From NCBI GenBank assembly GCA_009469685.1, contig SSTA01000221.1, positions 1 through 9,642 on the forward strand: a stretch of 9,642 bases of DNA. The letters are read 5' to 3'. The stretch comes from Azonexaceae bacterium. GTDB lineage: Bacteria; Pseudomonadota; Gammaproteobacteria; Burkholderiales; Rhodocyclaceae. The position numbers were made by a program, and so were the translations under genes. This document shows, in pieces, positions 1 to 5,721 of this stretch (position 1 is the first letter of the stretch; each line of letters opens with the position of its first letter). Under the pieces are notes generated by a model. It was not told where the DNA came from. It did no database searches and saw nothing but the letters and a program-made list of their open reading frames with translations.

Positions 1-351
1 CTTGGCGAGCCTCTCCAGGACTTTCAGGCCGGAACTCTCATCCGGCTCGGCAAAGACAACGTCGAATCCGACGATCGCGACCTTGTAGTCGTCGGTCAGC
101 TTACGAACCAACTCGGCGACGACATCGCGCCCCCAGGGCCAACGGCCGATCTCGGCCAAGCTCTTCTCGTCCAGATCGACGATGACGATGCGCTCATCCT
201 TGCCGCCCGGAGTAGACATGCGGACACGCACGTCGTAGAGGTACCCGTCAAGAACGCTGAAGAAAGGTAGTTGCCAGAACTTTGCGCCGTGACCGACGAA
301 AAGTAGGAGGCAGGCAGCGCCTAGGAGGTAACGGACGAGATGTTTTTTCAA
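1..351 (-). CDS. CHASE2-domain membrane protein, N-terminal fragment (runs off the left edge)
   Basis: The visible 117 residues are the amino end of a second CHASE2 sensor protein. A short basic start (MKKH) is followed by one hydrophobic segment (about residues 6-18, YLLGAACLLLFVG), a DxxLYDxRVR-like stretch, then the typical CHASE2 core IVIVDLDEKSLAEIGRWPWG and a strand reading VAIVGFDVVFAEPDE. The same core appears in the kinase at 2002-4581 (VAVVAIDDYSIANIGRWPWS), so the cassette has two CHASE2 receptors. CHASE2 is a periplasmic ligand-sensing domain usually joined to cyclase, kinase or histidine-kinase output. The output domain here lies outside the window, so its function cannot be given. 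The reading frame is open from a TGA at 382-384, which is also the stop of the upstream FHA gene. The only plausible start between them is TTG at 349-351 with a weak CAGG before it. The ATG at 217-219 would remove the membrane segment and part of the domain. The gene follows the FHA gene by 30 bases and is probably co-transcribed. Confidence 0.85.
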   Translation of the reverse strand, partial: MKKHLVRYLLGAACLLLFVGHGAKFWQLPFFSVLDGYLYDVRVRMSTPGGKDERIVIVDLDEKSLAEIGRWPWGRDVVAELVRKLTDDYKVAIVGFDVVFAEPDESSGLKVLERLAK

Positions 352-381
352 GTGGGCCTGACGAACGTGGCGTCTCGGGCG

Positions 382-1149
382 TCAGGTCTTGAAAAAGAAC
401 TCCATCTTGATTCCGGCGATCTCGATCACATCGTGATCGGCCAACTGATGGGCCTGGGCATCAAGAACGTTGCCATTGACGATGGGGAATTGCGCCCCCT
501 CGACATGAGTAATGAAGAAGCCATGCGGGCGGCGAGCGATCACCGCGACCTGGACTCCCGGCTTGCCCAACGTGGTGAGCGTCTTGGTCAATTCCAGTTC
601 CTTGCCGGCATTGGCTCCGGTCAGCAACTGGATGGCCGCGGTCGGCGCCGAAGCGGTGGGCGTTGCCGCACCCGCAGCCACGGCGGCGGGGGTTGGTCCA
701 GGAACAACGGGACCCACTCCCCCTGGCTGGCTCTCGGTCGCCTTGGCCATGGCTGGCGGCGCTTCCGGAGCAGGCTTTGCCGACTCTTGGGGATTTTTCA
801 TCACATTCGGGCGAATGAGCATGGTCTTCTCGAAATCGGCGGGCCCGGCTCCACCTGCCGGTTGCTCGCTGACGTACTTGAGCTTGTATTTGCCCAGTTC
901 GACCACGTCATTATTGCGCAGGAAGTGCTTCTTGACAGGCTGCCCATTGACCAGCGTGCCGTTGGTGCTGTTGAGATCTTCCAGGAAGGAATCGTTGAGG
1001 ATGGTGACGATGGCCGCATGCTCACCCGAGATCGCGAGATTGTCGATCTGGATGTCATTGTGCGGCTTGCGCCCAATGGTGACTCGCTCCTTGTTGAGCG
1101 AAATTTCCTTAAGCACCAGTCCGTCCATCGAAAGGATCAGTTTTGCCAT
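382..1149 (-). CDS. FHA-domain phosphothreonine-binding protein with a degenerate second FHA module
   Basis: A 255-residue soluble protein with no signal peptide. Residues 1-95 form a canonical FHA domain: GRKPHNDI (26-33) supplies the binding Arg, SGEHA (41-45) the Ser and His, and NSTNGTLVNG (60-69) the Asn-Gly loop. Such domains bind phosphothreonine peptides. A flexible Gly/Pro/Ala-rich linker (about 96-170) contains the motif FEKTMLI around Thr109. Residues 171-255 look like a second FHA fold (TLGK near 195, VNG near 225, DHDVIEIAG near 240), but the binding Arg is replaced by Lys and the Ser-x-x-His pattern is absent, so it probably does not read phosphothreonine in the usual way. The ATG at 1147-1149 has AGGA about 8 bases upstream. 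The gene lies 15 bases after the PP2C gene and probably works as adaptor or substrate of the kinase/phosphatase pair; this role is inferred from position and domain content. Confidence 0.93.
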   Translation of the reverse strand: MAKLILSMDGLVLKEISLNKERVTIGRKPHNDIQIDNLAISGEHAAIVTILNDSFLEDLNSTNGTLVNGQPVKKHFLRNNDVVELGKYKLKYVSEQPAGGAGPADFEKTMLIRPNVMKNPQESAKPAPEAPPAMAKATESQPGGVGPVVPGPTPAAVAAGAATPTASAPTAAIQLLTGANAGKELELTKTLTTLGKPGVQVAVIARRPHGFFITHVEGAQFPIVNGNVLDAQAHQLADHDVIEIAGIKMEFFFKT

Positions 1150-1164
1150 GTTGCCATCCTCATT

Positions 1165-1989
1165 TCACTTGAACCAGGCCAGGAAGCGCTGCCACCAGCC
1201 CCGCGGCGCCGCAAAGTCGCCGCGAACCTTGATAAGAATAACCGAAACATTGTCCTTGCCGCCATTGTCATTCGCCATCTGGATCAGTTGATCGCCAGCC
1301 AACGGCAGGTTGGACCCCAGGGTCTGCAAGGTCATTGCAATTTCGTCGTCCTCGACCATGTCGTTGAGGCCGTCAGAACAAAGCAGGTACACATCGCCGG
1401 GCTCAACGTCGTAGTCGTGAATCTCGGGCTCGACTTCCGGGTCCACGCCCAGGGCACGAGTGACGAGGTTCTTGTTCTGAGAGTATTTGGCGTCCTCGGC
1501 GGTGATCAAGCCGCTGTCGATCTGCTCCTGCAATAAGGAGTGATCGCGGGTAATCTGCTGAAACTCGGCCCCCCGCAGGCGATAGAGCCGGGAGTCGCCG
1601 ATGTGGGCTACGGTAAGCAGATTGTCGTAGAACCAGGCCATGACAAGCGTCGTCCCCATGCCGGCATACTGAGGCTGGCTCTGGGCGGCGTTATAGATGG
1701 CTTCATTGGCTCCCGCCACTTGTTCCTGAATATGGCGGTGCGACAAGCGCTTGCCGCTCTGCCCATCCATTTCCTGGGGCGAGCAGGTCTGGACGAGATC
1801 GAGGAGATTGGACGACAGCAGGGTGGTCGCCATTCCACTGGCCACTTCGCCAGCGTTATAGCCCCCCATGCCATCCGCCAGAATGGCAAGCCCATGGTCG
1901 GCACTTCCGAACACCGCATCTTCGTTGTGCGCGCGAACGACCCCGGGATCGGTCCGGGTCACCACCTCCAGCACTTCAGCCAATTTCAT
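1165..1989 (-). CDS. PP2C-family (Stp1/PppA-like) Ser/Thr protein phosphatase
   Basis: A 274-residue metal-dependent phosphatase that should remove phosphate from Ser/Thr residues of the adjacent kinase and its substrates in the cytoplasm. All PP2C motifs are present in order: RAHNED (19-24), LADGMGG (37-43), GMGTTLV (110-116), VAHIGDSRLYR (127-137), ITRDHS (146-151), CSDGL (204-208) and GGKDNVSVIL (243-252). The metal-binding Asp residues in NED, ADG, SDG and KDN are all kept, so it should be active. Length is slightly above the 240-250 residues common for bacterial stand-alone PP2C enzymes; the extra part is a short C-terminal tail rich in Trp, Phe and basic residues (262-274, RGWWQRFLAWFK). 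No signal peptide or transmembrane segment is seen. The ATG at 1987-1989 has GGGGA upstream and follows the kinase stop by 12 bases, which suggests one operon and matched expression of kinase and phosphatase. Confidence 0.96.
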   Translation of the reverse strand: MKLAEVLEVVTRTDPGVVRAHNEDAVFGSADHGLAILADGMGGYNAGEVASGMATTLLSSNLLDLVQTCSPQEMDGQSGKRLSHRHIQEQVAGANEAIYNAAQSQPQYAGMGTTLVMAWFYDNLLTVAHIGDSRLYRLRGAEFQQITRDHSLLQEQIDSGLITAEDAKYSQNKNLVTRALGVDPEVEPEIHDYDVEPGDVYLLCSDGLNDMVEDDEIAMTLQTLGSNLPLAGDQLIQMANDNGGKDNVSVILIKVRGDFAAPRGWWQRFLAWFK

Positions 1990-2001
1990 CGTCCCCAGTC
2001 C

Positions 2002-4581
2002 CTAAAGCGTGATATCCACGTCGCCCGACTGCCCATCGGCCGCCTTGGCTCCGCCCAGCGTTCCCCCGACGCCGGCGAGGCTCGCTCGCAATTCGGCGGC
2101 CATTTCGCTTCCTCGCTGGAAGCGCTGATCCGGATCCTTGGCCATACTCCGCGCAATCACCGCGTTGAGCTCCGCGGAGATGCTCGGGTTGATCGACTGG
2201 GCCTCAGGAGCCGGCTCATTGGCAATTTTGTACATGAGTTGCGCCATCGACTCGCCGACAAAGGGCAATTGTCCGCAGCACATCTGGAAGAGGGTGACGC
2301 CCAGCGAATAAAGGTCGGAGCGGCCATCCACCTTCTTGCCCGCCAGTTGCTCCGGGGACATGTAGGAAGGCGTCCCCAGCACCATGCCGGTCTTGGTCTT
2401 GGACGAGTCGGTAATGCGGGCGATCCCGAAATCGGTGACTTTGACCTGATCCGACTCCGGCTCATACATGATGTTGGCCGGCTTGATGTCGCGATGCACG
2501 ACGTTGTTCTGATGGGCATAATCAAGGGCCTCGGCGACCCTGGCAACGACCGACACAGCCTGAGGAAGGGTCATGAGCGCGCCGCTCTTGGTAAAGCCCA
2601 CGAGATCCTTGCCCTTGAGAAATTCCATCGCGATGTAGGCCAGATCGTGCTCTTCGCCGGCATCGAAAATCGTGACGATATTCGGATGATTCAGCCGGCC
2701 TGCCGTTTCCGCCTCGCGGAAAAAGCGCTCCTTGACCTCCGCCAGTTCGTCTTCGGCGAACTCCTGGGCCAAGGCCATGGTCTTGATGGCCACCACCCGG
2801 TTGATCTTCGGATCGCGCCCCAGATAGACGACTCCCATGGCGCCCTTGCCGAGTTCCTTTTCGACCTGATAGCGCCCGAGCATCGGTTTCTCGACCTGAC
2901 CATCGGCAAGAATGACCGTTCCTCCCGTGCCCTGGCCGCGACTTCCGCCGAGCATGACGGTCTCCGACATCTGCTTGGCCTTGGTGATGCGCTGCTGCAG
3001 GTCGCGGAATTTGGGATTGAAATCGGCCATATAGCGGAAGACCGCTTCCGCCTTGTTGAACTGGCGCTTCCGCTCGTAATCGAGGGCGAGGTTGTAGAGA
3101 TTTTCCATCAACCCTTCGTCCATCGGGCATTTGCGGAACTTGTCGAAAGCCATATCGAGCTGGCCCTGTCCCTGGAAGGCAAGTCCCAACATGCGATTGG
3201 ATTCGGCCGATTCGGTATCGGATTTCTGCTTGCCCCGCTCGGTCACCAGGAAGCGCTTCGTCGTCAGCAGCAAATGCCCGACGACCAGAAGGCTTGCAGC
3301 GCCCATGACCTGGATCCAGAGACCCGAGCCCACCATCAATCCGAAATGAGCGCCAACCAGCACCACGAGGAATACGGCCGTGGCTGCCGCGCCGAGCCCG
3401 GCCGACAGGCGAGGCAGCAGCGCGATGAGATAGGCCGCGACGAGGAGGAAGGCGCCGAGGCTCGCCATCCCGCCCCAGGCCGGCGTGACGAAGAAATGCT
3501 CCTGGAGGATGCTCGAAACCGAGTGCGCCAACGTAAGCACCGGCGCCATGGCCGGGGAAACCGGCGTCACCTGGGCCGCACCGACGCCGGCAGCAGTCGC
3601 CCCGACCAGCACGATCTTGCCGGCATACTTGGCCGCGGGAATCTTGCCCGCAATGACATCGTAGAAGGAATCGACCTGAAAGGCCGGGTGCCCATCCACA
3701 TCCTTATAGAAGAAGGTATTCATCTGGGTCGCCACGTCGGTGGCGATGCGCAGATTGCCCAGGCGCACCTCCTCGCCCAACTGGACGCGGATGTCCGCCG
3801 GTCCGAGGTTGAGGCTGCGAGCCGCGATCATCAAGGAGAGCGACGGATAGTACTGGTCGAAATACTGGATCACCAGCGGCTCGGTGCGAATGCCACCGTC
3901 TACGTCGGGATTGGCGTTCAGATGGCCGAGGGCCGCCGCCTTGGCGCCAATGGTCTCAACCGGAAATTGCACCTGGATTCCCGGAAGGGCGAAGCCGGAC
4001 CCTGGCGTGACCTGGCTCACCTGGTTGGCGGAGACAAATCCTGGAACTGGCTTGTCCGGCCGCCCGCGGGCTTCGCCCAACTGAAAGGTCATCGGAAGCA
4101 GCACCGATGCGGCCTTGGCATAACTGTCCGCAAGCTTGCGGTCTGTGTTGAGTGCCTCCTCCGCTTCCTTGAGAACCGCGCCGATCTTTTCGAACTCTCC
4201 GGGCATAGGGGCGCCGTCAGCCGCCGCCTGATTGACGATTTCGCTCAAGCGCGTGATGTAGGCGTAGCCCGCCGAGACCTCCGGCTCATAGAAGAAAGCG
4301 GTATTGCCGATGAGCTTGGCCTGTGCCCCCGCCATCAGATCGGTGAACTTGGCGTGGACATCCCGCGACCACGGCCAGCGGCCGATGTTGGCGATGCTGT
4401 AGTCGTCGATGGCGACCACGGCAACCCGATCCGACGGGGTCCGCGTCGACGCCCTGACGCCCATGTCGTAAGCCTTGCGTTCGATGCTTTGGACAAGATC
4501 CGAGCCGTTGGCGACGAGCATTGCGATCGTCACGACGACCCCCAGGAACCAGTCAGTTTTCCAGAACCCCGCTTTACCCAT
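2002..4581 (-). CDS. CHASE2-TPR transmembrane serine/threonine protein kinase
   Basis: An 859-residue membrane receptor kinase, numbered from the chosen ATG. One hydrophobic segment (about 10-26) leads into a periplasmic CHASE2 sensor (about 30-360, with AIDDYSIANIGRWPW and KIVLVGATAAGVG). Three membrane segments follow (about 370-440), then a cytoplasmic helical region resembling two TPR repeats (about 460-530), a Gly-rich juxtamembrane segment with two Thr motifs (TVML at 541, TVIL at 555) and a complete Hanks-type kinase domain (about 570-830). The kinase shows GKGAMGVVYLG (578-588), VAIK with Lys600, HRDIKPANIM (696-705), DFG (717-719) and GTPSYMSPEQ (736-745), so it should be an active RD kinase. 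A short tail ends in GDVDITL. The frame stays open upstream to TTG 4629 and ATG 4605, but the ATG at 4579-4581 is preferred because GAGGGGG lies just before it, with AAGGA 11 bases away. It is the first gene of the probable operon with PP2C, FHA and the second CHASE2 protein. No ligand can be deduced. Confidence 0.95.
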   Translation of the reverse strand: MGKAGFWKTDWFLGVVVTIAMLVANGSDLVQSIERKAYDMGVRASTRTPSDRVAVVAIDDYSIANIGRWPWSRDVHAKFTDLMAGAQAKLIGNTAFFYEPEVSAGYAYITRLSEIVNQAAADGAPMPGEFEKIGAVLKEAEEALNTDRKLADSYAKAASVLLPMTFQLGEARGRPDKPVPGFVSANQVSQVTPGSGFALPGIQVQFPVETIGAKAAALGHLNANPDVDGGIRTEPLVIQYFDQYYPSLSLMIAARSLNLGPADIRVQLGEEVRLGNLRIATDVATQMNTFFYKDVDGHPAFQVDSFYDVIAGKIPAAKYAGKIVLVGATAAGVGAAQVTPVSPAMAPVLTLAHSVSSILQEHFFVTPAWGGMASLGAFLLVAAYLIALLPRLSAGLGAAATAVFLVVLVGAHFGLMVGSGLWIQVMGAASLLVVGHLLLTTKRFLVTERGKQKSDTESAESNRMLGLAFQGQGQLDMAFDKFRKCPMDEGLMENLYNLALDYERKRQFNKAEAVFRYMADFNPKFRDLQQRITKAKQMSETVMLGGSRGQGTGGTVILADGQVEKPMLGRYQVEKELGKGAMGVVYLGRDPKINRVVAIKTMALAQEFAEDELAEVKERFFREAETAGRLNHPNIVTIFDAGEEHDLAYIAMEFLKGKDLVGFTKSGALMTLPQAVSVVARVAEALDYAHQNNVVHRDIKPANIMYEPESDQVKVTDFGIARITDSSKTKTGMVLGTPSYMSPEQLAGKKVDGRSDLYSLGVTLFQMCCGQLPFVGESMAQLMYKIANEPAPEAQSINPSISAELNAVIARSMAKDPDQRFQRGSEMAAELRASLAGVGGTLGGAKAADGQSGDVDITL

Positions 4582-4604
4582 GCCCCCTCGATTCCTTCGG
4601 CGCA

Positions 4605-4623
4605 TTCGACGCAAGACGTCGAA
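4605..4623. repeat. Perfect 7-bp inverted repeat in the kinase leader
   Basis: TTCGACG and CGTCGAA flank a 5-base spacer (CAAGA). The repeat lies about 24 bases upstream of the kinase ATG and about 20 bases downstream of the candidate -10 element, so it would be either an RNA hairpin in the 5' leader or an operator for a dimeric regulator. There is no T-run after it on either strand, so it is not a standard terminator. The perfect arms are seen directly; a role is inference. Confidence 0.45.
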
Positions 4624-4642
4624 ATACAATTATTTAACCGCT

Positions 4643-4672
4643 ATTCTTACGCGTGCTTCTCAACATAGTCAA
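4643..4672 (-). promoter_or_regulatory. Candidate sigma70-type promoter of the kinase/phosphatase/FHA operon
   Basis: Read on the minus strand there is TTGACT (4667-4672), an 18-base spacer and AAGAAT (4643-4648), in a locally AT-rich stretch of an otherwise GC-rich window. The -35 box matches the consensus in five of six positions and the -10 in four of six. It starts immediately after the stop of the oxidoreductase gene at 4676 and would begin transcription near 4636, about 55 bases before the kinase ATG. It has not been scored against a background, and an alternative is read-through from the gene upstream. Confidence 0.4.
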
Positions 4673-4675
4673 ATT

Positions 4676-5632
4676 TCATCCATGGGGGAGGAGCACTCCG
4701 AGCCCCTGCTGTTGCGCCGCTGCGAGAATCCGCACCGCCAGAGCGAGGTCCTGAACCGCAAGCCCCTGGGATTCGAAAACCGTGATCTGGTCCGCTGCCG
4801 TTCTGCCGGATCGGCGGCCAATCAGGATCTCCCCTAGTTCCACCCACTGGCGGGGATGGGTCCGCCCTTTTTCCAGGAAAGGAAAGAGATCGCCGGCTTC
4901 CGCAAGGGCCGTGGGAATCGAATCGACGCAGATCAGACTGCAACGCCGCAAGGTTTCCTCGCTCAATTCTCGGCGAATGAGGGCATTGGAACCGGCCGCG
5001 TTGATATGGACTCCCGGCGCGAGACCAGCGGCGTCGAACACTGGGTCGGACGCTGTCGTGACAGTCCCGACGATGTCGGCCCCTTCAACCGTCGCCGCCG
5101 GAGAATCCGCCGGCTCGACCGGAATCGACAGAGCTTCACTCATGCGCTTGCAGAACTCGGACAACCGATCCACCCGTCGGGCATGGACTCGGACCCGCTC
5201 GATGGGCCTGACGGCACACACCGCGCGTAAATGCCCTTCGGCCTGCCACCCGGCACCGAAGAGCCCAAGCGTCTTCGCATCGGATCGCGCCAGCCATCGG
5301 GTTGCCACTCCGCTGGCCGCCCCCGTCCGCATCATTCCCAGGAAATCTGCGGCGATGATGGCCGTCGGCTCCCCGGTCTCACTGTCGAAGAGATGGACCC
5401 AAAAGCGATTTCCACTGCGATTGCTGGTATAGGCCTTGTAGCCGATCACTCGCTGGCTTGGCAGTGCCCCCTGCAAGACGTGGAGCGCAGTTCGCGGCAA
5501 TCGGGTCCGCGCGCGCGGCGTGTCCTGGGCCTGTCCCAAAGCGAGCTCACGATGGGCTTCCTCGACTGCCTCCAGGGCCATGTCCACGGTCAGCACCTGC
5601 CGAACTTCGGCTTCACTCAAGAATAGGGCCAT
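4676..5632 (-). CDS. Ornithine cyclodeaminase/mu-crystallin family NAD(P)-dependent oxidoreductase
   Basis: A 318-residue cytoplasmic enzyme of usual length for the family, whose members include ornithine cyclodeaminase, archaeal-type alanine dehydrogenase and cyclic-imine (pyrroline-2-carboxylate) reductases. Family marks are the N-terminal LSEAEV start, GYKAY with Lys66, MMRTGAASGVAT (100-111) holding the substrate-binding Arg102, the Rossmann dinucleotide motif LFGAGWQAEGHL (124-135), INAAGSN (210-216), and VFESQGLAVQDLA (285-297) near the C-terminus. At the GSN position characterised ornithine cyclodeaminases, as I recall, have GAD with a catalytic Asp; Asn216 here argues against true ornithine deamination and for a reductase or dehydrogenase activity, so no gene symbol is given. 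The start is well supported: ATG at 5630-5632 with GAGGAGG 4 bases upstream. It stands 89 bases from the penicillin-binding protein gene and 94 bases from the kinase, so it may be its own transcription unit. No functional link to either neighbour is evident. Confidence 0.93.
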   Translation of the reverse strand: MALFLSEAEVRQVLTVDMALEAVEEAHRELALGQAQDTPRARTRLPRTALHVLQGALPSQRVIGYKAYTSNRSGNRFWVHLFDSETGEPTAIIAADFLGMMRTGAASGVATRWLARSDAKTLGLFGAGWQAEGHLRAVCAVRPIERVRVHARRVDRLSEFCKRMSEALSIPVEPADSPAATVEGADIVGTVTTASDPVFDAAGLAPGVHINAAGSNALIRRELSEETLRRCSLICVDSIPTALAEAGDLFPFLEKGRTHPRQWVELGEILIGRRSGRTAADQITVFESQGLAVQDLALAVRILAAAQQQGLGVLLPHG

Positions 5633-5656
5633 CTCGCCTCCTCGTTTCTTGCCCGC

Positions 5657-5671
5657 CGGCCGATACGGCCG
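5657..5671. other. GC-rich hairpin between the PBP and oxidoreductase genes
   Basis: CGGCCG and CGGCCG (self-complementary arms) are separated by a 3-base loop in the 89-base gap. The hairpin is about 24 bases upstream of the oxidoreductase start codon and would sit just above its ribosome binding site (GGAGG at 5637-5641). There is no T-run after it, so it is a poor rho-independent terminator. It could affect translation or mRNA stability, or be a chance product of high GC content. Confidence 0.25.
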
Positions 5672-5721
5672 CAGAAATATCGATTAGTGCTGCCTTACGT
5701 CCACGCCTCCGAAGCTCGCCG

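Noticed and set aside
340..1536. A 398-codon plus-strand open frame over the FHA and PP2C genes
   Set aside because: It spans two well-supported genes on the other strand and the gap between them, with an Arg/Gly-rich low-complexity stretch opposite the Pro/Ala linker. It has no independent support.
1..4581. Kinase/PP2C/FHA set as a type VI secretion regulatory locus (PpkA/PppA/Fha)
   Set aside because: The domain trio is similar, but no secretion structural gene is visible, the kinase has a CHASE2 sensor unlike PpkA, and the neighbours are metabolic and cell-wall genes.
1540..4668. A 1042-codon open frame on the plus strand opposite the kinase and part of the phosphatase
   Set aside because: It lies antisense to a kinase with complete motifs, is rich in His, Arg and Gly, and shows no recognisable domain. 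Long antisense frames are expected in GC-rich genes with strong third-position bias.
5633..5721. Promoter for the oxidoreductase gene (TGGACG-16-GATATT on the minus strand)
   Set aside because: Both boxes match the consensus in only four of six positions, which is not better than expected by chance in this gap.
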